Source of the DNA: Saprospiraceae bacterium
GTDB taxonomy: Bacteria; Bacteroidota; Bacteroidia; Chitinophagales; Saprospiraceae
Assembly: GCA_020630895.1 (NCBI GenBank)
Contig: JAHDII010000016.1
Location: 1 to 23,070 of the forward strand
Length of the DNA stretch: 23,070 nucleotides
Direction of reading: 5' to 3'
Shown: piece after piece, positions 9,462 to 17,178 of the stretch
How the letters are laid out: every line of letters starts with the position of its first letter
Numbering within the stretch: the first letter of the stretch is position 1
The notes under the pieces: model-generated
Databases searched by the model: none
Seen by the model: only the letters and a program-made list of their open reading frames with translations
What the model was told of the DNA's origin: nothing
Position numbers and translations under genes: made by a program

Positions 9462-9476
9462 ACATTTACAAATGTA
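9462..9476 (-). promoter_or_regulatory. candidate promoter/operator of the two-component operon
   Basis: The reverse strand carries TACATTTG (9476-9469), an exact match to the Bacteroidota -7 motif TAnnTTTG, about 96 bases before the kinase ATG. It overlaps a 14-base palindrome ACATTTACAAATGT (9462-9475), which could be a regulator site. No good -33 TTTG is at the expected distance, so support is weak. Confidence 0.3.
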
Positions 9477-9581
9477 TAAGAACTATGCAACCCATGCTGA
9501 GAATTAACTGTCTCTTAACTTTTGAATACTCTTATGTTTTTGAGTATCTTGTAATTCATTTTTAATTTAATACTTAAAATT

Positions 9582-11237
9582 ATGTTGAGAAAAATATTTT
9601 TTAGCTTTATTGTATTTCTGTTTGCCTCATCTTTAATCATTGCACAACAAACAGAAAATAAAGTAGTAATTACCACAAAAATTACAGACAAAGATGGTAA
9701 TGTTACAACAAAAGAAATTATTCTAGAAGGTAAAGATGCTGAAAATTTTAATATTGATGATTATATGCCTGAAAAGGAGGAAGGTACAGAAGTTGAAATT
9801 AATGTCAATGTTGAAAAAATAACTACAGATAGTAATTCTAATGGAGATGAAGAAGTCGAAATAATCCTTAATAAAGAAGGAGAAATTGAAGGTTTAAATA
9901 CAATTAAAGTTATTACTATAGAAAAAGATGGTGATAATGTAGAAGATATTCATAAAATCATTTTAGATAATGAAAATATTCCTGATGATATTAAAAATAA
10001 AATTAAACATCTTGATATTGATATTTCTGAAGAAGGAGGCAAAGTCAAAATTTTAAAATTTGAAAATGCTGATGAATTTGAAGTTTCTCCTGATGGACAA
10101 AAACGTATTCTTTTTATAGAGAGTAGTGATGATTTACCAAAAGATTTAGATATTATTATTGAAAATTGTGACTCTAAATGGATAGGTTCTAACAATCAAA
10201 CATATATTATTAATGATGAAGCTCTCGAAAACAAAGCATTTTTAGGCATTTGGCCTGGGGATGATTCAGAACAAGGAGTCATACTAGGAGGAGTTATTGA
10301 AAATTCTGCAGCAGAAAAAGCAGGGCTTCAAGAAGGAGATATTATTACTGAATTTGAAGGAAAAAAAGTAGTTTCTTTTTCTGAGTTAGCTCAAATAATT
10401 CGTTCTAAAAAAATAGGCGATAGTGTTCGTATTACATACATAAGAGACGGACAACAAAAAGAAACTAGTGCTACTTTAGGAGAATCAAAAGCACAAAAAG
10501 AAAGAACGGTTACAGTTATTGAACATCCTATGGGTAAACCTTCTTGTTCTCCCTCTCAACAACAGTGTTGTGTTAAGAATAAAAAAATAGATAAGCCGAT
10601 GATTGGTATTATGATTGAAGAAACTGAAAATCGTAAAGGAATTAAAATTGTTGAAGTCAATCGTGCAGATAATACCTTACAAATAGATGATATTGTTACA
10701 AAATTTGAAAAATTAGATGTTGCAAATACCGATCAATTAATTGCAGCAGTAAATCAAAAGAAACCTGGTGATAAAGTGAAAATTCATTTTATTCGTGATG
10801 GTAAAAAGAAAAAAGCAAATGTCGTTTTATTAGGACGTACAGTAAAAGCTTGTTGTTCTCATTCTTGTTGTTCTTCTGATAAAACAGTTCAAAAAATAGA
10901 GAAAAAAATTATTATCAAAAAATCTTCAAAAGAAAATGAAGAAGAAAAAATAATTAAATCTGATATAGGGAATGCTCGACTAGAATTAGAAAATATAGAA
11001 TTATTTCCAAATCCTAATGATGGTACATTCAAATTGAATTTTAATTCAAGTACTATTTCACCGATTTCAATTTCGATTACAGATGCATCTGGAAAAGAAA
11101 TCATAAAAGATGAAATCAATGATTTTAATGGAACATATACTGGTGAATTTAATTTAAAAGGAAATACTCCAGGAATATATTTTGTAAATATCAATCAAGA
11201 TGGTAAAGTACTAACCAAAAAAGTAGTTTTAAAATAA
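9582..11237 (+). CDS. secreted double-PDZ protein with cysteine clusters and T9SS type A tail
   Basis: 551 residues. A signal peptide (MLRKIFFSFIVFLFASSLIIA) is followed by an acidic region of about 190 residues, PDZ 1 at about 217-300 (AFLGIWPG...AAEKAGLQEGDIITEFEG), PDZ 2 at about 338-418 (MIGIMIEE...LQIDDIVTKFEKLDV), and a T9SS sorting domain in the last 75 residues (LFPNPNDGTFKLNF...GIYFVNI). No protease domain is attached, so this is probably a binding or scaffold protein on the cell surface. Each PDZ domain is followed by a cysteine-rich linker: Cys322, Cys329-330, and a CCSHSCC motif at 424-430. It is divergent from the histidine kinase, whose sensor domain also has a cysteine cluster; shared regulation is plausible but inferred. 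Confidence 0.9.
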   Translation: MLRKIFFSFIVFLFASSLIIAQQTENKVVITTKITDKDGNVTTKEIILEGKDAENFNIDDYMPEKEEGTEVEINVNVEKITTDSNSNGDEEVEIILNKEGEIEGLNTIKVITIEKDGDNVEDIHKIILDNENIPDDIKNKIKHLDIDISEEGGKVKILKFENADEFEVSPDGQKRILFIESSDDLPKDLDIIIENCDSKWIGSNNQTYIINDEALENKAFLGIWPGDDSEQGVILGGVIENSAAEKAGLQEGDIITEFEGKKVVSFSELAQIIRSKKIGDSVRITYIRDGQQKETSATLGESKAQKERTVTVIEHPMGKPSCSPSQQQCCVKNKKIDKPMIGIMIEETENRKGIKIVEVNRADNTLQIDDIVTKFEKLDVANTDQLIAAVNQKKPGDKVKIHFIRDGKKKKANVVLLGRTVKACCSHSCCSSDKTVQKIEKKIIIKKSSKENEEEKIIKSDIGNARLELENIELFPNPNDGTFKLNFNSSTISPISISITDASGKEIIKDEINDFNGTYTGEFNLKGNTPGIYFVNINQDGKVLTKKVVLK

Positions 11238-11260
11238 AATAAACCGTCATATTCATATTA

Positions 11261-11296
11261 AAAGAGGTTCTTCATTTGTGAGAGCCTCTTTTTTTA
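11261..11296 (+). terminator. rho-independent terminator of the PDZ gene
   Basis: AAGAGGTTCT (11262-11271) pairs with AGAGCCTCTT (11281-11290) with one G-U pair, followed by TTTTT. It lies 24 bases after the stop codon. Confidence 0.85.
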
Positions 11297-11512
11297 AGAT
11301 TATTTAGCAGTAATCTAAGCCTTTGATAAGATAGTGAGTGAAATCCGTTGTGAGATTGCAAAAAAGTTATATGTTGAAAAATTGTAAGATGAATTAATAA
11401 CACATTAGTTACCTTTCCTAGCAAAACGAACATGAGAAATCTATGCCCTTACTACTGAATATCTCCTTTTAAATAATAATCTATAGTTCATCAATATTAT
11501 AAAAATGATTTT

Positions 11513-12142
11513 CTATGGTACATTAATATATTTATGTGTTTGTAATGAAATTCTCCATTTAGGATTTTCTTTTACAAAATTGATGATTAAAGGAAGCATT
11601 TTTTGTTCTTTACTCCATTCTGGTTGTAATAATAAGGTACAATTATCATTTACCTTAGCTGCTTGTTCTTGAGCCCAAATCAAATCATGTTTATTGAATA
11701 CAATAATTTTTAATTCATGGGCTTTTTGATAACAATCATCTAAAGGCAATTTAAATTTTTTAGGAGATAAACAAATCCAGTCCCAAAATCCAGAAAGAGG
11801 ATGAGCACCAGAAGTTTCAATATGTGTTCTAAAACCTGCTTGCTGAAATTCTTGAGTAAGTTCTGATAAATCATGCATTAAAGGTTCGCCTCCTGTAATA
11901 ACGACCAAACGACCAGGAAATTGATTGGCTTCTTGAAGCAAATCTGCAATATTCTTTTTAGGATGTTGCTCAGCATCCCAAGATTCTTTAACATCACACC
12001 AAGTACAGCCTACATCACAACCGCCTAAGCGAATAAAATAAGCGGCTTTCCCTTGATGCACTCCTTCTCCTTGTATGGTGTAAAAATGCTCCATGATAGG
12101 TAGCATTTTTTTTGATTTAATATGATTTTTATCTGTTTTCAC
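11513..12142 (-). CDS. queE: 7-carboxy-7-deazaguanine synthase QueE (radical SAM)
   Basis: QueE converts 6-carboxy-tetrahydropterin to 7-carboxy-7-deazaguanine in queuosine (preQ0) biosynthesis, in the cytosol. The sequence shows the substrate/SAM N-terminus MEHFYTIQGEG, the radical SAM cluster motif CDVGCTWC (Cys42, 46, 49; CX3CX2C), the WCDVKESW segment, VVITGGEPLMH and ETSGAHPLSG. The length (209) is normal for the short Bacteroidota form. The first ATG at 12142 gives a lysine-rich lead; ATG at 12106 (MLPIMEHFYT) matches the usual family start and may be the real one. It stands alone, divergent from the DUF3127 gene. Other queuosine genes are not in the window. Confidence 0.95.
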   Translation of the reverse strand: MKTDKNHIKSKKMLPIMEHFYTIQGEGVHQGKAAYFIRLGGCDVGCTWCDVKESWDAEQHPKKNIADLLQEANQFPGRLVVITGGEPLMHDLSELTQEFQQAGFRTHIETSGAHPLSGFWDWICLSPKKFKLPLDDCYQKAHELKIIVFNKHDLIWAQEQAAKVNDNCTLLLQPEWSKEQKMLPLIINFVKENPKWRISLQTHKYINVP

Positions 12143-12216
12143 GCTGTAAAATTACATTCTTTCTTTGGCTAAATAGATATTGAAGCCATAAAAATTAAAA
12201 AGCCTTTAAAATTTTG

Positions 12217-12224
12217 TATTTTTG
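12217..12224 (+). promoter_or_regulatory. -7 promoter box for the DUF3127 gene
   Basis: TATTTTTG matches TAnnTTTG exactly and lies 41 bases before the ATG at 12265, a usual spacing in this phylum. A -33 TTG at the expected distance is not evident. Confidence 0.45.
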
Positions 12225-12264
12225 TATTCTAAAAAATTTTTTAATATTAAAAAAAGACTACTAC

Positions 12265-12636
12265 ATGTCATTTGAAATTGAAGGTAAATTATATAAAAAA
12301 TTTGATACAGCTCAAGTAACCGATACATTTAAAAAGAGAGAGTTTGTATTAGAGTTGAATGGAGCATATCCTCAATATGTTCAATTCCAACTAACACAAG
12401 ATCGTTGTGGTTTGTTAGATTCATACAATGAACAAGATCTTATTAAAGTATTTTTTGATATTAGAGGAAGAGAATGGAAATCTCCTCAAGGAGATATTAA
12501 ATATTTCAATTCATTAAATGCTTGGAAATTGGAGCAGCCTCAAGTTCAAAAAGAGGAAACTCCTATGCCAAATGATGCTGCTTTTCCTACAACAGAAGAG
12601 CAAAGCTTTGATGAAAGCGATGATTTGCCCTTTTAA
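12265..12636 (+). CDS. DUF3127 protein with SSB-like acidic C-terminal tip
   Basis: 123 residues from the ATG at 12265 (MSFEIEGKLYKKFDTAQVTD). A longer reading from TTG at 12214 is rejected because it would translate the promoter box. The first 90 residues match the Bacteroidota DUF3127 family (FKKREFVLEL, YPQYVQFQLTQDRC, DLIKVFFDIRGREW), a predicted OB-like beta protein. The last residues, DESDDLPF, mirror the acidic tip (DDDIPF) with which single-stranded DNA-binding proteins recruit partners. This suggests a nucleic-acid or replication link, but no activity is proven for the family. Confidence 0.88.
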   Translation: MSFEIEGKLYKKFDTAQVTDTFKKREFVLELNGAYPQYVQFQLTQDRCGLLDSYNEQDLIKVFFDIRGREWKSPQGDIKYFNSLNAWKLEQPQVQKEETPMPNDAAFPTTEEQSFDESDDLPF

Positions 12637-12721
12637 CAAGACATTAACCTATAAAGAAGTTACAGGCTAGGTAAAACAACGTCTTAATGTATATACATTT
12701 TTTAACTAAAATCAATATCGC

Positions 12722-13366
12722 ATGAAAAAAGCGACACTTTTATTATTAGCTATTATGTTTAGCTCAGCAGCTATATTTGCACAAATCAAAGAAGGAAATG
12801 CTTCTATGAGTCATGGCAGTCAAAATGCATTCTCTTTAGAGTTGCGGCAAACACTCCAAAAAGATGTTCAAAAAGCATGGGAAAAATATATTAAAGATTA
12901 TAAAGGCAAAGTAAAATTTGATAAGAAAAAAGGAGAAACTTTTGCTGATGATTGTGAAATTAAAGATATGTCAACCAATACTGTTGATGTATATTCTTCT
13001 TTAAGACAATCAGGAGATAATACTATTCTTACTGTTTGGTTTGATTTAGGTGGAGCATATTTGAATTCTCAAATGCATGGAGATAAAATTAGCATTGCTA
13101 AAAAATTATTGAATGAATTTGCTTTAAGTGTTTCTCGTGCTTCTGTTGAAGAAGATTTAAAAGAACAAGAAAAAATTCTTAAGGATCTTGAAAAAGATTT
13201 AAAGAAGCAAAAGAAAGATAAGGAAAATTTAGAAGATGATATTAAAAAGTATGAGCAAAAAATACTTGAGGCAAAACAAGCTATTAAAGAAAACTTAGAA
13301 CTTCAAAAAGATACTGAAGTTAAGATTTCTGCTCAAGAAAAAATAGTAAGTAAAAGCTATACTTAA
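12722..13366 (+). CDS. exported coiled-coil protein of unknown function
   Basis: 214 residues with a clear signal peptide (MKKATLLLLAIMFSSAAIFA, cleavage before Gln21). The mature N-terminal domain (about 35-135) includes VQKAWEKYIKDYKGKVKFD and TVWFDLGGAYLNSQ. From about 140 to 205 the sequence is nearly continuous Lys/Glu coiled coil (EEDLKEQEKILKDLEKDLKK). I recall the same layout in uncharacterised Bacteroidota exported proteins. No T9SS tail, lipobox or membrane segment is seen, so the product is probably periplasmic. It has its own terminator and stands 85 bases after the DUF3127 gene. Confidence 0.82.
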   Translation: MKKATLLLLAIMFSSAAIFAQIKEGNASMSHGSQNAFSLELRQTLQKDVQKAWEKYIKDYKGKVKFDKKKGETFADDCEIKDMSTNTVDVYSSLRQSGDNTILTVWFDLGGAYLNSQMHGDKISIAKKLLNEFALSVSRASVEEDLKEQEKILKDLEKDLKKQKKDKENLEDDIKKYEQKILEAKQAIKENLELQKDTEVKISAQEKIVSKSYT

Positions 13367-13403
13367 AAAGTTAAACTAACTTTTATCTTTTATAGAATGA
13401 AAT

Positions 13404-13438
13404 AAAAAAGGAGGCAAAAGAATTTGTCTCCTTTTTTA
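13404..13438 (+). terminator. rho-independent terminator of the coiled-coil gene
   Basis: AAAAAAGGAGGCAAA (13404-13418) pairs with TTTGTCTCCTTTTTT (13423-13437) over a 4-base AGAA loop with one G-U pair. The T-run is part of the stem, and the A-run on the other side would allow some activity in reverse too. Confidence 0.85.
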
Positions 13439-13483
13439 TTTAAATAATGCATACCTCGCGATTTAAAAATACGTTTATATTTT

Positions 13484-15064
13484 ATGAAATATTTTTATAC
13501 TTCTTTTTTAATATTGGTATGTTCAATGACTTCTTTTGCTCAAACATGGGAAGAGTTGTATACTTTTGGAGGAATTGAAAATGAAACTATAAATGCTTTA
13601 ATAGAAACGAATAATAAACTCATATTCGCAGGAAGTTTTGAAAATAATTATTCAATTGAAAATTATAATTTAATAAGTCAAGGACAAGAAGATATTTATT
13701 GTCAAATTTATTCCGAAGCAGGAACATTAGAAAATGTTTTTAGTTTTGGAGGAATTTATGAAGAACAATTAAGTCATGCTATTATTAATTCAAATGATGA
13801 ACTTTTATTTTTCGGAAATTATATTCTTCAAACAGAAATAGATACTATAACTTTAAATTCGTCTTTGGCATCCAAAAATATTTTTCTTTCTAAACATGAA
13901 CTCAATGGAAATGTAATTTGGGCAAAAAATATTCATGGAAATATTTTAAGTATTTCAGAAGACTTAGATATAGATACAGAAAATAATATTTATATAACAG
14001 GTTATTTTTTTGATACTTTACAAGTGGATAATTTTCAACTAATTGCTAAAAGTGATGAAGGAGATTTATTTGTGATTAAAATAGATAATGATGGAAATAT
14101 TGTTTGGATGCAACAAAGTGGTATAGATGGAATTATGAGAGCAACAACTCTTAAAGTGGATCATAATAATGACATTATCATAGCAGGACAATTTAAAGGA
14201 AAAGCCATTTTTAATACAGATACAATTCAAACCAATACCGCAGATCATGATATTTTTATTGCTAAATTAAATGCTGATGGAAATTTTATTTGGGGCAAAA
14301 AAATAGGAGGCGTACTTGAAGATGATTTTGCAGATTTTGATATTGATAATCAAGGGAATATTTATCTTTTAGGACATTTTATTGGTGTACTTTCTTCTTA
14401 TACTGGCTTTGAAATTCAAACAGAAGGCTTTAATCAAAATGTATATGTAATACAATTGAATCCTCAAGGAGAAGTACAATGGGGAAAATCTTTAGGAGGA
14501 ACTAATAATGATTTTGCAACGAGTATTGATGTTGAAAATAATAAAATAATTGTTACAGGTTATTTTCAAGGAAATTCTCAATGGGATAATTATTCTATTT
14601 TTTCACAAGGAAATTTTGATACATATATTTCTATTTTTGAAAATGATGGAACCCTTTTAAATATCTTTTCTTTAGGTGGAGAAAATTTTGTTTTAAGTAG
14701 AAAAATAAAATACCTTTCTTCAGGAGAAATTATTATAGCAGGAGAATTTAATCATACAATTTTTTTTAATAATAATGATTATCTATCACAAGGAAGCTTT
14801 GATGTGTTTTGGACTACAACTCATACTTCTGTTTCTACAAATCAAATTTCTTTTTCTAATATTAAAATATACCCTAACCCTACATGTTGCTGGATAAATA
14901 TTGAAGGAAACCCACAAGAAAAAGAATTTATTATTTATGATATTTTAGGAAGAGAAGTTTTAAAAACTACACAACAAAAAATCAATGTTTCTCTCCTTGA
15001 AAAAGGAATATATTTCATTTCATTCCAAAATAAAATACTAGAAAAAATAATTATTCAACATTAA
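13484..15064 (+). CDS. secreted SBBP-type beta-propeller protein with T9SS type A tail
   Basis: 526 residues. The signal peptide (MKYFYTSFLILVCSMTSFAQ) is followed by about eight propeller repeats of the form 'DGNxxWxKxxGG...DDFADFDIDxxGNIYxxGHF', as in SBBP repeats of Bacteroidota surface proteins, then a type A sorting domain (KIYPNPTCCWINIEG ... GREVLKTT ... KGIYFISF). It should be exported by T9SS to the cell surface. No catalytic site is apparent; such propellers usually act in binding. The C-terminus overlaps the convergent hemD gene by 14 bases, so there is no room for a terminator between the two. Confidence 0.9.
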   Translation: MKYFYTSFLILVCSMTSFAQTWEELYTFGGIENETINALIETNNKLIFAGSFENNYSIENYNLISQGQEDIYCQIYSEAGTLENVFSFGGIYEEQLSHAIINSNDELLFFGNYILQTEIDTITLNSSLASKNIFLSKHELNGNVIWAKNIHGNILSISEDLDIDTENNIYITGYFFDTLQVDNFQLIAKSDEGDLFVIKIDNDGNIVWMQQSGIDGIMRATTLKVDHNNDIIIAGQFKGKAIFNTDTIQTNTADHDIFIAKLNADGNFIWGKKIGGVLEDDFADFDIDNQGNIYLLGHFIGVLSSYTGFEIQTEGFNQNVYVIQLNPQGEVQWGKSLGGTNNDFATSIDVENNKIIVTGYFQGNSQWDNYSIFSQGNFDTYISIFENDGTLLNIFSLGGENFVLSRKIKYLSSGEIIIAGEFNHTIFFNNNDYLSQGSFDVFWTTTHTSVSTNQISFSNIKIYPNPTCCWINIEGNPQEKEFIIYDILGREVLKTTQQKINVSLLEKGIYFISFQNKILEKIIIQH

Positions 15065-15728
15065 TTATTTTTAAAGCTGTTTCTAGTACACTTCTTTCTG
15101 TCGATTGAGGACTAACTATAATATTTTGTAATCCCAAGGAGAGTAATTTTTTTTCAGTTGTTTTTCCTATGGCAATAATTTTTTCATCACGATAAGGAAT
15201 AGCATCAAAATAAGCTTCAACATTTAGAGGACTAGTAAAAATTAAAATATCCGCTAAAGGATCTTCAAAATTATTTTTTTTGATATTATCATAAATGACA
15301 AGATCTATATCAATAATTTTATTCTTTAATAATTTTTGAATAGATTGTTTAGAATTTTTAGCTCTAGGAAATAATACTTTTTTTCCTTCTGATATTTTTA
15401 AAAAATCGGAAGCAATTTCTTGAGGAGTTCCTTGCCCAATAAAATCAGAAGGATAGCCAAAACCTTGCAGTGCATAAGCTGTTCCTTTGCCCATACATGC
15501 TAAAAGAGGTAATTCTCTTTCTAAGAAAGATTTATTTTTTTGAAGAAAAAAGGTAACAGCATTTTTGCTATAAAAAAAGATTATATCTGTTTTAGAAAAA
15601 TTTATATCATAAGACTCTTCTTTAAATTCAATTAAAGAAGTGTCTTTAAGAATAATCTTTTTCTTAAAGTCATTTACTTCTGAATGTTCTTCAGAAATTT
15701 TTCTAGATATAAAAACAATATGAGCCAA
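15051..15728 (-). CDS. hemD: uroporphyrinogen-III synthase HemD
   Basis: HemD closes and rearranges hydroxymethylbilane to uroporphyrinogen III in haem synthesis. The 225-residue length is typical. Family features seen are the first-domain segment DIIFFYSKNAVTFFL, LACMGKGTAYALQGFGY, the second-domain ILIFTSPLNVEAYF, and IIAIGKTTEKKLLSLGL followed by SPQSTERSVLETAL. HemD sequences diverge strongly, and these are the positions that usually identify the family. It is a lone reverse gene whose 3' end overlaps the propeller gene by 14 bases. Confidence 0.93.
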   Translation of the reverse strand: MAHIVFISRKISEEHSEVNDFKKKIILKDTSLIEFKEESYDINFSKTDIIFFYSKNAVTFFLQKNKSFLERELPLLACMGKGTAYALQGFGYPSDFIGQGTPQEIASDFLKISEGKKVLFPRAKNSKQSIQKLLKNKIIDIDLVIYDNIKKNNFEDPLADILIFTSPLNVEAYFDAIPYRDEKIIAIGKTTEKKLLSLGLQNIIVSPQSTERSVLETALKIINVE

Positions 15729-15731
15729 AGT

Positions 15732-15752
15732 GTTTCATCAATTGAATGAAAC
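15732..15752. promoter_or_regulatory. inverted repeat immediately upstream of hemD
   Basis: GTTTCAT (15732-15738) and ATGAAAC (15746-15752) flank a 7-base centre containing CAATTG. It begins 3 bases before the hemD ATG, so it would be a hairpin in the leader or an operator. A near match to the -7 box (TTACTTTG, one mismatch) is just upstream. Confidence 0.35.
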
Positions 15753-16461
15753 TACAAAGTAAGATCTTATATTGATCAATAGCAAATATGCTTTTAGTTT
15801 TCCCTTTTATCGTCTAGTTGATAGCTTTGCTAAAACTAGCATACCACTACCAAATAGTAATACTGCTGTTGCGATTCCTAATACTAACATTAATACTCGT
15901 TTGTTTTGTCAAAATTTTTTCCTTGTCTATAATTATCTCTTAGGGGTATAAGAATTTTCTCAAATAATAAAATTATTTGTTATTTTCATTTAGAATAATT
16001 AGGATAAAAAAGAGATTCAATTTTCGGATGTTTTAAAAGTAAAACATTATTTTGAGTTCACAAAATTTTTTTCTTTTTTATAAAAAAAAAGTGTGACAGT
16101 CTAAAATTAATTTTACTGTTAAATATATTTTGCAATATTAAAGTTAGTATATCAATTTTTATACCATTCCTATTTATAAAAGGAAAATATTTAAAATCAA
16201 AACTATTATTTTTTTCAAGAGGATACACACAAAGGACAATTGCATTTAAATTTGTAGTATTTGTTTTTTGATCGTCTGATTAATTTTTGTAGCACGACTA
16301 ATTATTAGATATGCAATATTGAATTTTTGTCGCTTCTGGTATGGCACAAATAGTAATTAGGTAGCTTTGAATAAATACCATGTCTAGAAGAATGAGATAG
16401 CAGTTATCATTTAATTTATCTGCTGTAACAACCCGTCCTAAAAGTATTTTTGAAAATACTC
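15753..16461. other. 709-base gap with no confident gene
   Basis: Besides the possible membrane peptide at 15807-15890, it is mostly A/T-rich sequence with homopolymer runs (A and T tracts around 16060-16092). A TAAATTTG box at 16247-16254 matches the promoter motif, but no gene follows it. A short palindrome AGTATTTTTGAAAATACT (16443-16460) lies just past the end of the P-loop gene. An unannotated small RNA is possible but not supported. Confidence 0.5.
15807..15890 (-). CDS. possible 27-residue single-span membrane peptide
   Basis: The reading from ATG (15890) to TAA encodes MLVLGIATAVLLFGSGMLVL followed by AKLSTRR: one hydrophobic helix and a basic end, the layout of small membrane proteins. 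The surrounding gap is otherwise non-coding, and no clear ribosome binding site or family is recognised. It may be chance or the remnant of a larger gene. Confidence 0.25.
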   Translation of the reverse strand: MLVLGIATAVLLFGSGMLVLAKLSTRR

Positions 16462-16998
16462 CTAAACCACCTCATCATTTTTGATGAGAGAAATAATAGC
16501 AGTAATAAGAGCTTTATGATCTTTTAAATTGTGGTGTGGAGATTGTAAAAAAATAGTATTACTTCTACTAGCCCATCTTTTATGGAGAAAACTTGTCTTA
16601 AATTGTTTATCTAGTTTGACAACTAAATCATTTCCTCTAATAATATCTTGAGGAAAAGGGACATCCCATATTCTCTTTTTAAGGCGTTGAAGACAAATTT
16701 CTTTATCAACTAATGTTATAACAACCAAAAGTTTTCCTTTGTATTTATTCATTCTTCGATAGACGGAACTTCCTAGTCTTCCAAACCCAGAACATTCTAT
16801 AATTTGAAAAGTATCATCATGAGTAATATTTTTAACAAAAAGGCTTTTTGTTTTTGAATCTCCTTTTAAAGTTCCATCACTATGAATTCTTCTAAAATCA
16901 TCAATGGCTATATATTCAAAAGAGGGCAGTTGTTGAGATAACTCTTTACACAGAGTTGTTTTTCCTGAACCAATATTTCCTAAAACTAATATTTTCAT
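16462..16998 (-). CDS. P-loop NTPase, nucleotide/shikimate kinase-like
   Basis: 178 residues. The start MKILVLGNIGSGKTTLCKEL contains Walker A (GNIGSGKTT, residues 7-15); then YIAIDDFRR is in the position of the substrate/Walker B-like strand, and the helix ICLQRLKKRIWDVPFPQD is typical of the lid/Arg region of small kinases. It belongs to the broad adenylate/nucleoside kinase or AAA-type small ATPase group; the substrate is not identifiable. The ATG directly follows the T-run of a terminator hairpin of the upstream gene. I found no exact promoter box in the 180 bases before it, so expression may depend on readthrough. Confidence 0.85.
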   Translation of the reverse strand: MKILVLGNIGSGKTTLCKELSQQLPSFEYIAIDDFRRIHSDGTLKGDSKTKSLFVKNITHDDTFQIIECSGFGRLGSSVYRRMNKYKGKLLVVITLVDKEICLQRLKKRIWDVPFPQDIIRGNDLVVKLDKQFKTSFLHKRWASRSNTIFLQSPHHNLKDHKALITAIISLIKNDEVV

Positions 16999-17031
16999 AA
17001 AAAAAGAGAGAATCTTTTATAAGATTCTCTC
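16999..17031 (-). terminator. terminator of the LamG gene abutting the next start codon
   Basis: GAGAGAATCTT (17006-17016) pairs perfectly with AAGATTCTCTC (17021-17031) over a TTAT loop. On the reverse strand it is followed by seven T and then at once by the ATG (16998) of the P-loop gene. Confidence 0.85.
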
Positions 17032-17178
17032 ATAAGTAAAAAACCCAAATGAATCACCCTTAAATAAAACTAATTTTATTTATTTACACCTTATAAATAA
17101 ATAATTATAACACTAAATTAAGAATTAGATGGAATAAACCAAAAAATAATCCTTAAAATGATCCAATGTAGCTATTTT

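Noticed and set aside
10889..11194. 101-codon reverse reading frame inside the PDZ gene
   Set aside because: Low-complexity Ile/Phe/Ser product opposite a well-supported T9SS tail; a shadow of AT-rich coding DNA.
16247..16254. TAAATTTG promoter-like box in the long gap
   Set aside because: An exact motif match, but no gene or clear RNA follows on that strand; such 8-mers are expected by chance in AT-rich DNA.
16298..16470. Stop-free reverse stretch of about 58 codons after the P-loop gene
   Set aside because: No start codon in a sensible place and no recognisable family. It could be a gene remnant, but this cannot be supported.
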